A stretch of 64,000 nucleotides of DNA from Salinisphaera sp049568105 (GTDB lineage Bacteria; Pseudomonadota; Gammaproteobacteria; Nevskiales; Salinisphaeraceae): assembly GCF_049568105.1 (NCBI RefSeq), contig NZ_CP145335.1, forward strand, positions 1,736,001 to 1,800,000, given 5' to 3'. The position numbers and the translations under genes were made by a program. Below the pieces are notes generated by a model. The model was not told the DNA's origin. It made no database searches and saw only the letters and a program-made list of their open reading frames with translations. Shown piece by piece: positions 1-9,111 of the stretch (the first letter of the stretch is position 1; each line of letters begins with the position of its first letter).

Positions 1-156
1 GAGACCTTCAATCCGGAATACCACGAAGCCGTGGCCACCCAGCCCACCGACGAGATGGCGCCCAATACGGTCGCTTCGGTGATGCAGAAAGGCTATACGC
101 TCAACGGCCGCGTGCTGCGTGCGGCCATGGTGACCGTCGCCAAGCCGGCCGGCTAA
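1..156 (+). CDS. grpE: GrpE nucleotide exchange factor, C-terminal part
   Basis: The window opens inside this gene; the last 51 codons are read in frame from base 1 to a TAA stop. GrpE is the nucleotide exchange factor of the DnaK chaperone. It releases ADP from DnaK so that substrate can leave. The visible part is the C-terminal beta domain, recognised from the conserved run NPEYHEAVATQPT and the ending GYTLNGRVLRAAMVTVAKP, which is typical of the family. Position directly before dnaK matches the usual grpE-dnaK-dnaJ order. The N-terminal coiled coil lies outside the window. Family assignment is secure. Confidence 0.93.
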   Translation, partial: ETFNPEYHEAVATQPTDEMAPNTVASVMQKGYTLNGRVLRAAMVTVAKPAG

Positions 157-179
157 GGCTAGCTACTTAAGACGCGGCG

Positions 180-208
180 CTTGAAAAGCGACCGGCGCCG
201 CCCCAAAT
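180..208 (+). promoter_or_regulatory. Sigma-32 (heat-shock) promoter of dnaK
   Basis: CTTGAAA at 180-186, a 14-base spacer, then CCCCAAAT at 201-208. This matches the RpoH consensus (CTTGAAA, 11-16 bases, CCCCATNT) at all but one or two positions. It lies 70 bases before the dnaK start, in the grpE-dnaK gap. dnaK and dnaJ are therefore expected to be heat-inducible independently of grpE. Confidence 0.88.
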
Positions 209-278
209 CGACTGACAAGCAACGTTTTAAGTCGCTGCCCTAAGCAGCGCGAAGTAAAGAATCAGGAGGGACTGAGAC

Positions 279-2231
279 ATGGGTAAGATCATCGGTATCG
301 ACCTGGGTACCACCAACTCGTGTGTGGCGGTACTCGAAGGTGACAATCCGAAAGTTATCGAGAACGCCGAGGGCGAGCGCACGACGCCGAGTGTCGTCGC
401 GTTTACCGATGACAACGAGACCTTGGTAGGACGCCCGGCCAAACGCCAGGCGGTGACCAATCCGACCAACACGCTGTATGCCATCAAGCGTTTGATCGGG
501 CGCACCTTTGATGATCCGACGACGCAGAAAGACATCGAGTCCGTGCCGTATCAGATCGTCAAGTCCGACAACGGCGATGCCTGGGTGCAGGTTGGCGACA
601 ACAAGATGGCGCCGCCGGAAATCTCGGCCAAAGTGCTGCAGAAGATGAAGGCCACCGCCGAAGACTATCTCGGCGAAAAGGTCACCGAAGCGGTGATCAC
701 CGTGCCGGCCTACTTCAACGACAGCCAGCGCCAGGCGACCAAAGACGCCGGTCGTATCGCGGGCCTCGAAGTCAAGCGCATTATTAACGAGCCGACCGCG
801 GCCGCGCTGGCTTATGGCCTAGACAAGAAGGGCGGCGACAAAAAGATCGCGGTCTATGACCTGGGCGGCGGTACCTTCGATATCTCGATCATCGAGGTTG
901 CCGAAGTCGACGGCGAGCACCAGTTTGAAGTTCACGCCACCAACGGCGATACCTTCCTGGGCGGTGAAGACTTCGACAACAAAATCATCGATTACATCGC
1001 CGACGAGTTCGAAAAAGAGCAGGGCGTTGACCTGCGTAAGGACAAGCTGGCCCTGCAGCGTCTCAAGGAAGCTGCTGAAAAAGCCAAGATCGAGCTGTCT
1101 TCGACCCAGCAGACCGAAGTCAATCTGCCGTATGTCACGGCTGACCAGTCGGGGCCGAAGCATCTCAACATGAAGATCACCCGGGCCAAGCTCGAGTCGC
1201 TGGTGGAAGACCTGGTCGCCCGTACGATCGATCCGTGCCGGACCGCGCTCAAGGATTCCGGCATGAAGGCCTCGGACATCGACGACGTGATCCTGGTCGG
1301 CGGCCAGACCCGTATGCCGGCTGTGCAGGACGCCGTGAAGAGCTTCTTCGGCAAGGATGCCCGCAGGGACGTCAACCCGGACGAGGCCGTGGCCGTTGGT
1401 GCCGCCATTCAGGGCTCGGTCCTGTCGGGCGATACCAAGGACGTGCTGCTGCTGGACGTCACGCCGCTATCGCTCGGTATCGAGACGCTGGGCGGCAAGA
1501 TGACCAAGCTGATCGAGAAGAACACGACGATCCCGACCCGCAAGTCCGAGACCTTCTCGACTGCCGAGGACAACCAGCCGGCCGTGACCGTGCATGTGCT
1601 CCAGGGCGAGCGCGAGCAGGCGTCCGCCAATAAGTCGCTGGGTCGCTTCGATCTGTCGGACATTCCGCCGGCACCGCGCGGTACGCCGCAAATCGAGGTC
1701 ACCTTCGATCTCGACGCCAACGGCATCCTGAACGTCTCGGCCAAGGACAAGGCCACCGGTAAGGAACAGTCGATCGAGATCCGTGCCTCCTCCGGTCTGT
1801 CCGATGACGAAGTCGATCAGATGGTCAAGGACGCCGAGGCCCATGCCGAAGAAGACGCCAAGTTCAACGAGTTGATCACGGCGCGCAACCAGGCAGACGG
1901 CCTGATCCACAGCATCGAGAAGTCGATGCGTGATCTGTCCGACCAGATCTCTGAAGAAGAGAAAAAGCCGGTCGACGACGCGATCGCCGAATTGCGCACC
2001 GCGCTTGAAGGCGACGACAAGGACGACATCGAGGCCAAGACGCAGAAGCTGTCGGAAGCCTCGGCGCCGATCATGGAAAAAGCCTACAACCAGGGCGGCG
2101 AGCAGGGCGAAGCCCAGAGCGCCGAAGCCGGTTCCGGCCAGAGCCAGTCGGCGAACTCGGACGACGACGTTGTCGATGCCGATTTCGAGGAAGTGAACGA
2201 CAACGACAAGAAGTCGGGCACCAACTCGTAA
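279..2231 (+). CDS. dnaK: Molecular chaperone DnaK (Hsp70)
   Basis: ATP-driven cytoplasmic chaperone of 650 residues, the usual Hsp70 length. The ATPase domain opens with the phosphate-binding motif GIDLGTTNSCVAV (residues 6-18). The second phosphate motif, YDLGGGTFDISII, begins near residue 193. The hydrophobic interdomain linker VLLLDVTPLSLGIE is near 388, followed by the peptide-binding domain and a helical lid. The tail is Gln/Ser-rich and ends in an acidic DADFEEV-type motif like that of E. coli DnaK. The start is set by the ribosome site AGGAGGG just upstream. It sits between grpE and dnaJ behind a sigma-32 promoter and is followed by a terminator-like hairpin that may lower dnaJ expression relative to dnaK. 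Confidence 0.98.
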   Translation: MGKIIGIDLGTTNSCVAVLEGDNPKVIENAEGERTTPSVVAFTDDNETLVGRPAKRQAVTNPTNTLYAIKRLIGRTFDDPTTQKDIESVPYQIVKSDNGDAWVQVGDNKMAPPEISAKVLQKMKATAEDYLGEKVTEAVITVPAYFNDSQRQATKDAGRIAGLEVKRIINEPTAAALAYGLDKKGGDKKIAVYDLGGGTFDISIIEVAEVDGEHQFEVHATNGDTFLGGEDFDNKIIDYIADEFEKEQGVDLRKDKLALQRLKEAAEKAKIELSSTQQTEVNLPYVTADQSGPKHLNMKITRAKLESLVEDLVARTIDPCRTALKDSGMKASDIDDVILVGGQTRMPAVQDAVKSFFGKDARRDVNPDEAVAVGAAIQGSVLSGDTKDVLLLDVTPLSLGIETLGGKMTKLIEKNTTIPTRKSETFSTAEDNQPAVTVHVLQGEREQASANKSLGRFDLSDIPPAPRGTPQIEVTFDLDANGILNVSAKDKATGKEQSIEIRASSGLSDDEVDQMVKDAEAHAEEDAKFNELITARNQADGLIHSIEKSMRDLSDQISEEEKKPVDDAIAELRTALEGDDKDDIEAKTQKLSEASAPIMEKAYNQGGEQGEAQSAEAGSGQSQSANSDDDVVDADFEEVNDNDKKSGTNS

Positions 2232-2253
2232 GAGTCGGCTGATCTCGCCACGC

Positions 2254-2288
2254 GCCGGGGTAGCGCTAGTCGTTGCCCCGGCATTTTT
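2254..2288 (+). terminator. Hairpin with T-run between dnaK and dnaJ
   Basis: GCCGGGG (2254-2260) pairs perfectly with CCCCGGC (2276-2282), with a 15-base loop, followed by ATTTTTG. The form fits a partial rho-independent terminator. With dnaJ only 94 bases downstream, it may attenuate read-through so that DnaK is made in excess of DnaJ. Confidence 0.6.
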
Positions 2289-2381
2289 GATTCAACTCAA
2301 GGCAAGAGATGGCTGATTAATCCGCGAGCCGGCATGCCAGTCGAACGCGCGGTTCAATCAGGGATCTTGGAATAACGGACC

Positions 2382-3524
2382 ATGGCAAAACGCGATTACT
2401 ACGAGGTCCTGGGTGTTTCCAAGAACGCTTCCCAGGACGAGATCAAAAAGGCCTACCGCCGCTTGGCCATGAAAAACCACCCGGACCGCAATCCAGGTGA
2501 CGAAGAGGCCGAGGCGCGGTTCAAGGAAGCTTCCGAGGCCTATGAAGTGCTGTCGGACGAGCAGAAGAAGGCGACCTACGACCAGTTCGGCCATGCCGGC
2601 CTCGGCGGCGCAGCCGGCGGCGGCGGGTTCGGCGGTGCCGGCGCTGGTGCCGGTGGGTTCGGCGATATCTTCGGCGACATTTTCTCCGACATCTTCGGTG
2701 GCGGCATGGGCGGCGGTCGCAGCCGCGCGGCCCGTGGCGCCGATCTGCGTTACGATCTGGATCTGGATCTGGAAACCGCCATCGAAGGCGATACGATCGA
2801 GATTCGTATTCCCACGCTCGAGCAGTGTGAATCCTGTGGCGGCGATGGCGCCGAGCCTGGTTCGCCGGTCGATACCTGCGATACCTGTAAAGGCCAGGGC
2901 CAAGTGCGTATCCAGCAGGGTTTCCTGTCGATCCAGCAGACCTGCCCGGACTGCCAGGGCTCGGGCAAAAAGGTCCGTAACCCCTGCAAGAAATGTCATG
3001 GCGACGGCCGCGTGCAGTCGTCCAAGACATTGTCGGTGAAAGTACCGCCAGGGGTGGACAACGGCGATCGCATCCGTTTGTCCGGCGAAGGCGAAGCCGG
3101 CGAGATGGGTGGCCCGGCCGGGGATCTGTATGTCCAGATCAATGTCAAGCCGCATGAGTTTTTCGTGCGTGATGGCAATAATCTGCGCGCCAATGTGCCG
3201 GTCGATATGATCACCGCAGCGCTCGGTGGTGAAATCGATGTGCCTACGCTCAAGGGCAAGGTTAGCCTGCGCATTCCGGCCGAGACCCAGTCCGGCAAGA
3301 CCTTCCGTCTGCGCGGCAAGGGGGTACAGTCGGTACGCACCTCGGCCCCAGGTGACCTACTGGTCAAGGTGAGTGTCGAAACTCCGGTCAACCTCAACAA
3401 CAAGCAGAAGAAGCTGCTTGAAGAGTTCCAGGACTCGCTAGAGGAAAGCGGCCGTAGCCACAGTCCGGCAACCACCAGCTGGCTGGACAAAGCCAAGCGC
3501 TTTTTCGGTGAACACCTGAGCTGA
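2382..3524 (+). CDS. dnaJ: Co-chaperone DnaJ (Hsp40)
   Basis: Stimulates the DnaK ATPase and delivers unfolded substrates. At 380 residues all class I DnaJ parts are present. The J domain has the HPD motif at residues 33-35. A Gly/Phe-rich linker spans about 75-115. The zinc-binding domain has four CxxCxGxG repeats starting near C149 (CESCGGDG), C166 (CDTCKGQG), C188 (CPDCQGSG) and C202 (CKKCHGDG). Two C-terminal beta domains follow. It is downstream of dnaK with an intervening hairpin and is probably transcribed by read-through from the heat-shock promoter. The next gene, dapB, begins 24 bases later. Confidence 0.98.
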   Translation: MAKRDYYEVLGVSKNASQDEIKKAYRRLAMKNHPDRNPGDEEAEARFKEASEAYEVLSDEQKKATYDQFGHAGLGGAAGGGGFGGAGAGAGGFGDIFGDIFSDIFGGGMGGGRSRAARGADLRYDLDLDLETAIEGDTIEIRIPTLEQCESCGGDGAEPGSPVDTCDTCKGQGQVRIQQGFLSIQQTCPDCQGSGKKVRNPCKKCHGDGRVQSSKTLSVKVPPGVDNGDRIRLSGEGEAGEMGGPAGDLYVQINVKPHEFFVRDGNNLRANVPVDMITAALGGEIDVPTLKGKVSLRIPAETQSGKTFRLRGKGVQSVRTSAPGDLLVKVSVETPVNLNNKQKKLLEEFQDSLEESGRSHSPATTSWLDKAKRFFGEHLS

Positions 3525-3548
3525 TCGTTCGACGTTTGCGGAGGCGGT

Positions 3549-4355
3549 ATGAGTAGGCGCATTGCGATCAACGGCGCATCCGGGCGCATGGGCCGAGAGC
3601 TCATCATCGCCTGCGGTCAGCGCGACGATCTGACCCTAGTGGCGGCGTTCGCCTCGCCGGACAGCGATCAGCTGGGCATCGATGCCGGCCGTCTGGCCGG
3701 CATCGCCGAAATCGGCATTGAATTGAGCGGTTCGAATACGATGGCGGATACCGCCTTCGACGTGCTGGTCGATTTTTCGCTGCCCGAGCCGTCGATCGCC
3801 GCACTTGAAGTCTGCCGCGCCCAAAAGGCCGCGATGGTCATCGGCACTACCGGCTATGCCCGCGAACAGCAGGCCGCGATCGATGCCGCTGTGGCCGATA
3901 TCGCGATCGTGCAGGCGCCGAACTACAGCGCCGGCGTTAACCTGTCGCTCGATCTGGTTCGGCGAGCGGCGAGTGCGCTCGGTGACGAGGTCGATATCGA
4001 AATCATCGAGGCCCATCATCGACACAAGGTCGATGCCCCCTCTGGAACCGCGCTCAAACTCGGCGAAGTGGCTGCCGAGGCAACCGGGCGTGATCTCGAC
4101 GAGTGCGCCGTCTATGCGCGCCAGGGCCATACCGGGGCGCGCGAACGCCGCAGCATCGGTTTTTCGACGGTACGCGGTGGCGATATCGTCGGTGAGCATA
4201 CGGTGATGTTTGCAGGCGCGGGTGAGCGTATTGAGATTACGCATAAAGCCAGTTCACGTCAGACCTTTGCCGGTGGCGCGATCCGAGCGGCGGTCTGGGC
4301 CGCCGAACAAGGGCCGGGCCGTTACGACATGAACGATGTACTGGGGCTCGGCTAG
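3549..4355 (+). CDS. dapB: 4-hydroxy-tetrahydrodipicolinate reductase
   Basis: Catalyses the NAD(P)H-dependent reduction step of the diaminopimelate/lysine pathway in the cytoplasm. The 268 residues match the family. The dinucleotide-binding loop GASGRMG is at residues 9-15. The signature EAHHRHKVDAPSGTA holds the paired histidines H156 and H157 and the lysine K160 of the active site. An SD sequence (GGAGG) precedes the ATG. Position after dnaJ and before carAB is a common gammaproteobacterial arrangement. Diaminopimelate synthesis shares aspartate semialdehyde with the ectoine genes 5 kb downstream; that metabolic link is established, but a shared regulation is not visible. Confidence 0.97.
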   Translation: MSRRIAINGASGRMGRELIIACGQRDDLTLVAAFASPDSDQLGIDAGRLAGIAEIGIELSGSNTMADTAFDVLVDFSLPEPSIAALEVCRAQKAAMVIGTTGYAREQQAAIDAAVADIAIVQAPNYSAGVNLSLDLVRRAASALGDEVDIEIIEAHHRHKVDAPSGTALKLGEVAAEATGRDLDECAVYARQGHTGARERRSIGFSTVRGGDIVGEHTVMFAGAGERIEITHKASSRQTFAGGAIRAAVWAAEQGPGRYDMNDVLGLG

Positions 4356-4466
4356 TACGCATTCAGATTGCAGCTGGCGGCCTGGCCGGCGAATCGATAT
4401 ACTCTCGCCGCCCAGGGCGGGTTGGCGTGTCGAACGAAGAACGCGTCGATCCTTGAAAATCGTGTC

Positions 4467-4493
4467 GGACAAGCAGTCAAAACTGGCTTGTCC
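4467..4493 (+). promoter_or_regulatory. Perfect 8-bp hairpin in the carAB leader
   Basis: GGACAAGC (4467-4474) and GCTTGTCC (4486-4493) are exact reverse complements around an 11-base loop. They lie 80 bases before the carA start in a 217-base gap. No T-run follows, so it is not a standard terminator. It may be an operator or leader structure. A TATACT at 4398-4403 upstream could be a -10 box, though no convincing -35 box goes with it. Confidence 0.35.
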
Positions 4494-4572
4494 TACTGCT
4501 TAGCGCCACGCGTTTTCGCACGACACCAACACGCCCCCGGCCGCCTGTCTCATCCCAGCGTTGGAGTTGCCA

Positions 4573-5712
4573 TTGCGCCCGAAAGCCGTACTTGCGCTCG
4601 AAGACGGAAGTATTTTTCGCGGTCGCGCCATCGGTGCGAGCGGTCAAACAGTCGGTGAGGTGGTATTCAATACCGCCATGACGGGATATCAGGAGATCCT
4701 GACCGACCCCTCTTACCGACAGCAGATGGTCACCCTGACCTATCCGCATATCGGCAATACCGGCACCAACGGCGAAGATATCGAATCGGCGCATGTTCAG
4801 GCTGCCGGTTTGATCATTCGGGAAGTGCCGCGTTCGCCAAGTAACTGGCGTAGCAACAACAGCCTGATCGGCTATCTCGAAGCCAATGGCATCGTCGGTA
4901 TCGGCGATATCGATACCCGCCGCCTGACCCGCGTGCTGCGTGAAAAAGGGGCCCAGAACGGTGCCATCGTCGCCGGCGACACTATCGATGAAGACGAGGC
5001 GATCGCGGCCGCTCGCGGTTTTCCGGGTCTGAAGGGCGCGGATCTGGCTGCCGATGCTGGCACCACTGAAACGTATGTCTGGACCGAAGGCACTTGGATC
5101 GGGCCCAACGATCTACATGCCCCGGCCGAACCGCGTTTTTCGGTCGCGGTCTACGATTACGGCGTCAAGTACAACATTCTGCGCCGCTTGGTCGACTGTG
5201 GCGCGAAAGTCACGGTCGTGCCGCCGAAAACACCGGTCGATGCAGTGCTCGATCTGGGCGTCGACGGGGTGTTGCTGTCCAACGGCCCGGGCGATCCCGA
5301 GCCCTGCGACTACGCCATCGCGATATGTCGCGAACTGATCGAACGCAAGTTTCCGACCTTCGGCATCTGTCTCGGCCACCAGATCCTCGGCCTGGCCGCG
5401 GGTGGTCAAAGCTTGAAGATGAAGTTCGGACACCACGGCGCTAACCATCCGGTACTCGATGTGGCCTCTGGCGAAGTGATGATCACCAGCCAGAATCATG
5501 GCTTCGCCATCGATGAGGCAAGCCTGCCAGACAACGTGCGCGTCACCCATCGCTCCCTGTTCGACCAAAGTCTGCAGGGCATCGAGATGACCGATGCGCC
5601 GGTGTTCTCGTTCCAGGGGCACCCGGAAGCCAGCCCCGGCCCACATGACGTCGGACCGCTGTTCGAGCGCTTCATCCGGCTCATGGAAGAGCACCGCGCC
5701 GTCGACGCCTGA
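4573..5712 (+). CDS. carA: Carbamoyl-phosphate synthase small (glutaminase) subunit
   Basis: Hydrolyses glutamine and passes ammonia to CarB for carbamoyl phosphate, the precursor of arginine and pyrimidines. From this start it has 379 residues, the normal length. The class I amidotransferase triad is visible: nucleophile C266 in FGICLGHQ, and H350 and E352 in FQGHPEASPG. I chose the TTG at 4573 because GGAG lies six bases upstream and the N-terminus MRPKAVLALEDGSIFRG then aligns with known CarA proteins. A TTG at 4561 would add four residues but has no ribosome site. carB follows after 89 bases. Confidence 0.95.
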   Translation: MRPKAVLALEDGSIFRGRAIGASGQTVGEVVFNTAMTGYQEILTDPSYRQQMVTLTYPHIGNTGTNGEDIESAHVQAAGLIIREVPRSPSNWRSNNSLIGYLEANGIVGIGDIDTRRLTRVLREKGAQNGAIVAGDTIDEDEAIAAARGFPGLKGADLAADAGTTETYVWTEGTWIGPNDLHAPAEPRFSVAVYDYGVKYNILRRLVDCGAKVTVVPPKTPVDAVLDLGVDGVLLSNGPGDPEPCDYAIAICRELIERKFPTFGICLGHQILGLAAGGQSLKMKFGHHGANHPVLDVASGEVMITSQNHGFAIDEASLPDNVRVTHRSLFDQSLQGIEMTDAPVFSFQGHPEASPGPHDVGPLFERFIRLMEEHRAVDA

Positions 5713-5801
5713 TTCCCCGCCGCTTCGGTGGAACGGTAGATAACATAGTTTCGAAGGCGTTCCGGCAGGCTCGGAACGCCGGCAGCCAGCGAGCAACCGC
5801 C

Positions 5802-8800
5802 ATGCCCAAGCGCACCGACCTTAAAAGCATTCTGGTGATCGGCGCAGGCCCGATCGTGATCGGCCAGGCCTGCGAATTCGACTATTCCGGTATGCAGGCC
5901 TGTAAGGCCCTCAAGGATGAAGGCTTCCGCGTCATCCTGGTCAATTCCAATCCGGCCACCATCATGACCGATCCGGAAACAGCGGACGCGGTGTATGTAG
6001 AGCCGATCACTTGGCAGACCGTGGCCAAGGTGATCGCCAAGGAAAAACCGGATGCGTTGCTGCCCACGATGGGCGGCCAGACAGCCCTGAACTGCGCGCT
6101 CGATTTATTCTACGAAGGCGTGCTCGCCGAGCACGGGGTCGAGATGATCGGTGCCTCGCGCGATGCCATCGATATGGCCGAGGATCGCAACGCCTTCCGC
6201 GAGGCCATGACCGAGATCGGTCTCAAGACCCCGGAGTCCAAGACCGTCCATACCATGGCCGAGGGCGAAGAAGTCCAGGCCCGGATCGGCTTCCCGATCA
6301 TCATGCGGCCGTCGTTCACGCTCGGCGGCTCTGGCGGTGGGATTGCCTATAATCGCGAGGAGTTCGACGATCTGCTCTCGCGAGGCCTAGAGCTGTCGCC
6401 GACCAACGAGGTGTTGCTCGAGCAGTCGGTGCTCGGCTGGAAAGAATACGAAATGGAAGTGGTCCGTGACCATGCGGACAACTGCATCATCATCTGTGCG
6501 ATCGAGAATATGGACGCCATGGGCGTACATACCGGCGACTCGATCACGGTGGCACCGGCTCAGACCCTGACCGACCGCGAATACCAGGTCATGCGCGATG
6601 CCTCGCTGGCCTGTCTGCGCAAGATCGGTGTCGATACTGGCGGCTCCAACGTCCAGTTCGCGATCGACCCCCAGACCGGGGACATGATCATCATCGAAAT
6701 GAACCCGCGGGTGTCGCGTTCGTCCGCGCTGGCCTCCAAGGCGACCGGCTTCCCGATCGCCAAGGTCGCTGCCAAGCTGGCGGTCGGCTATACGCTCGAC
6801 GAGCTCAACAACGAAATCACCGGTGGTGCCACGCCGGCTTCGTTCGAGCCGTCGATCGATTATGTCGTGACCAAGATGCCGCGGTTCACCTTCGAGAAAT
6901 TCCCGACCGCCGACGATCGCCTGACCACTCAGATGAAGTCGGTGGGCGAGGCAATGGCCATCGGGCGCAGTTTCCAGGAGTCGCTGCATAAGGCGATGCG
7001 CAGCCTCGAGATCGGCTCCGACGGCTTTGAGCCCAAGCTGGCCGACGTGAGCACCGAGACCGCGGCCGATACGCTGCGCAGCGAACTGTCCACGCCGCGC
7101 TACGACCGGCTCTGGTACGTCGGCGATGCGTTCCGGGCCGGTTTCACGGTCGACGAAGTCCATCAGTTGACGCATATCGATGTCTGGTTCCTGGATCAGA
7201 TCGCCGAGCTGATCGAGATGGAAACCGAACTCGCCCAGTCCACGATCGGCGACCTGGATGCCGATACGCTGCGCGACTACAAGCGTAAGGGTTTTTCCGA
7301 CCTGCGCTTGGCCACGCTGCTCGGCTGCGATGAGTTCGCGGTACGTCGTGCCCGGCTGACCCACGACATCGTGCCGGTCTACAAACGGGTCGATTCCTGT
7401 GCCGCTGAATTCCCGACCGCCACGGCCTATCAGTATTCCTCCTATGACGAGGAGTGCGAGGCCAATCCATCGGATCGCGACAAGATCATGGTGCTGGGCG
7501 GCGGTCCGAACCGGATCGGCCAGGGTATCGAGTTCGACTACTGCTGTGTGCATGCCGCGCTCGCCATGCGTGACGACGGCTACGAGACCATCATGGTCAA
7601 CTGCAACCCGGAGACCGTCTCGACCGACTACGACACCTCGGACCGGCTGTATTTTGAGCCGCTGACCTTCGAAGATGTCATGTCGATCATCGATGTTGAA
7701 AAGCCCAAGGGCGTGATCGTGCAGTACGGCGGCCAGACCCCGCTCAAGCTGGCTCGGCGCCTGGAGGCAGCCGGAGCGCCGATCATCGGTACCGCCCCGG
7801 ATTCTATCGACCTGGCCGAGGATCGCGACCGGTTTCTGAATCTGGTCAACAAGCTGGGTCTGAAGCAGCCGGCCAACCGTACCGCGCGTTCGGAAGCCGA
7901 GGCGATGCGCTTGGCTGAGGAAGTCGGCTTTCCGATGGTCGTACGGCCGTCGTACGTGCTCGGCGGCCGGGCCATGGAGATCGTCTACGGGCCCGAGGAT
8001 CTACAGGGCTATATGTCGGCCGCGGTCAAGGTATCGCCGGACTCGCCGGTGCTGCTCGATCGTTTCCTCGAGGATGCGATCGAACTGGATGTCGACGCGG
8101 TCTGTGATGGTATCGAGGTCTTCATCGGCGGCATCATGGAGCATATCGAACAGGCTGGGGTGCACTCGGGCGATTCGGCCTGCAGCTTGCCGCCGTACAG
8201 CCTGGGCGCCGAGGTGCTCGATGAGGTTCGGCGTCAGACCGCGGCGCTGGCTAAGGGGCTGTCTGTGGTCGGGCTGATGAACGTACAGTTCGCGATTCGC
8301 GGTGGCGAGGTCTACCTGCTGGAAGTCAATCCCCGGGCCTCGCGTACGGTGCCGTTCGTATCCAAGGCTTCGGGCATGCCGCTGGCCAAGATCGCGGCCC
8401 GCTGTATGGCCGGTCAGAGCCTGGCGGAGCAGCACGTTGGCGCCGAGCGCAAGCTACCGCATTTCGCGGTCAAGGAAGCGGTGTTCCCGTTTTCCAAGTT
8501 CCCGACCGTCGACCCGCTGCTCGGCCCGGAAATGAAGTCGACCGGCGAAGTCATGGGCGTGGGCAAGACCTTCGGCGAGGCATTCGCGAAGTCGCAGCTG
8601 GCCAGCGGCGTCGGCTTGCCGGAGGCCCCGGGCGTGGCGTTGATCACGGTGCGCGATGCCGACAAGCCGCTGGCGGTGGCTATGGCGCGCGAATTGATTG
8701 CCGCGGGCTTCACCCTATTGGCGACCCGGGGTACGGCCAACGAGCTGAGCGCGGCCGGCATCGAGTGCACGGTAGCCAACAAGGTTAAGGAAGGCCGTCC

Positions 8801-9029
8801 GCATATCGTGGACATGATCAAGAACGGCGAAATCCAGCTCGTGGTCAACACCACCGAGGGCAAGCGGGCGATTGAGGAATCGCGCTCGATCCGCATGACC
8901 GCACTGCGCTACAAGGTGTCCTACTTCACCACGATCGCCGGCGGCCAGGCCTGTGCCACGGCCCTGACCGACGAGCGCGCACTCGACGTTTATGCGCTGC
9001 AGGCGATCCAGGCCGAAGTCACCGCCTGA
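5802..9029 (+). CDS. carB: Carbamoyl-phosphate synthase large subunit
   Basis: Synthesises carbamoyl phosphate from bicarbonate, two ATP and the ammonia delivered by CarA. At 1075 residues it has the full family length. Two homologous ATP-grasp halves are visible. The first begins KSILVIGAGPIVIGQACEFD and the second near residue 560 with KIMVLGGGPNRIGQGIEFD. Each half carries an RPSxxLGG-type lid motif (MRPSFTLGGSGGG and VRPSYVLGGRAM). The last 130 residues form the MGS-like allosteric domain, which in E. coli binds UMP and ornithine. It forms an operon with carA. The gene-poor stretch behind it holds a hairpin and the ectoine promoter. Confidence 0.98.
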   Translation: MPKRTDLKSILVIGAGPIVIGQACEFDYSGMQACKALKDEGFRVILVNSNPATIMTDPETADAVYVEPITWQTVAKVIAKEKPDALLPTMGGQTALNCALDLFYEGVLAEHGVEMIGASRDAIDMAEDRNAFREAMTEIGLKTPESKTVHTMAEGEEVQARIGFPIIMRPSFTLGGSGGGIAYNREEFDDLLSRGLELSPTNEVLLEQSVLGWKEYEMEVVRDHADNCIIICAIENMDAMGVHTGDSITVAPAQTLTDREYQVMRDASLACLRKIGVDTGGSNVQFAIDPQTGDMIIIEMNPRVSRSSALASKATGFPIAKVAAKLAVGYTLDELNNEITGGATPASFEPSIDYVVTKMPRFTFEKFPTADDRLTTQMKSVGEAMAIGRSFQESLHKAMRSLEIGSDGFEPKLADVSTETAADTLRSELSTPRYDRLWYVGDAFRAGFTVDEVHQLTHIDVWFLDQIAELIEMETELAQSTIGDLDADTLRDYKRKGFSDLRLATLLGCDEFAVRRARLTHDIVPVYKRVDSCAAEFPTATAYQYSSYDEECEANPSDRDKIMVLGGGPNRIGQGIEFDYCCVHAALAMRDDGYETIMVNCNPETVSTDYDTSDRLYFEPLTFEDVMSIIDVEKPKGVIVQYGGQTPLKLARRLEAAGAPIIGTAPDSIDLAEDRDRFLNLVNKLGLKQPANRTARSEAEAMRLAEEVGFPMVVRPSYVLGGRAMEIVYGPEDLQGYMSAAVKVSPDSPVLLDRFLEDAIELDVDAVCDGIEVFIGGIMEHIEQAGVHSGDSACSLPPYSLGAEVLDEVRRQTAALAKGLSVVGLMNVQFAIRGGEVYLLEVNPRASRTVPFVSKASGMPLAKIAARCMAGQSLAEQHVGAERKLPHFAVKEAVFPFSKFPTVDPLLGPEMKSTGEVMGVGKTFGEAFAKSQLASGVGLPEAPGVALITVRDADKPLAVAMARELIAAGFTLLATRGTANELSAAGIECTVANKVKEGRPHIVDMIKNGEIQLVVNTTEGKRAIEESRSIRMTALRYKVSYFTTIAGGQACATALTDERALDVYALQAIQAEVTA

Positions 9030-9039
9030 GCCGGAGTGA

Positions 9040-9063
9040 CCGGCCGGTCGGAAGACCGGCCGG
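9040..9063 (+). terminator. Strong GC hairpin after carB
   Basis: CCGGCCGGTC (9040-9049), loop GGAA, GACCGGCCGG (9054-9063): a perfect 10-bp stem with a GNRA-type tetraloop, 10 bases after the carB stop. There is no T-run on this strand, so it is not a classical intrinsic terminator. It could stabilise the 3' end of the carAB message or insulate the ectoine promoter next door. Confidence 0.45.
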
Positions 9064-9082
9064 GCGGTCCGTAGCGCAACGG

Positions 9083-9111
9083 TCGGCAAAAAAAAATCGG
9101 TTGGTTATAAT
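9083..9111 (+). promoter_or_regulatory. Sigma-70-type promoter of the ectoine operon
   Basis: A perfect -10 box TATAAT (9106-9111) is preceded at the ideal 17-base distance by TCGGCA (9083-9088), which matches four of six -35 positions. The spacer contains a run of nine A bases (9088-9096 including the last base of the -35 box). It is the only good promoter between carB and ectA. ect promoters are typically osmotically induced; the sequence alone does not show the regulator. Confidence 0.7.
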
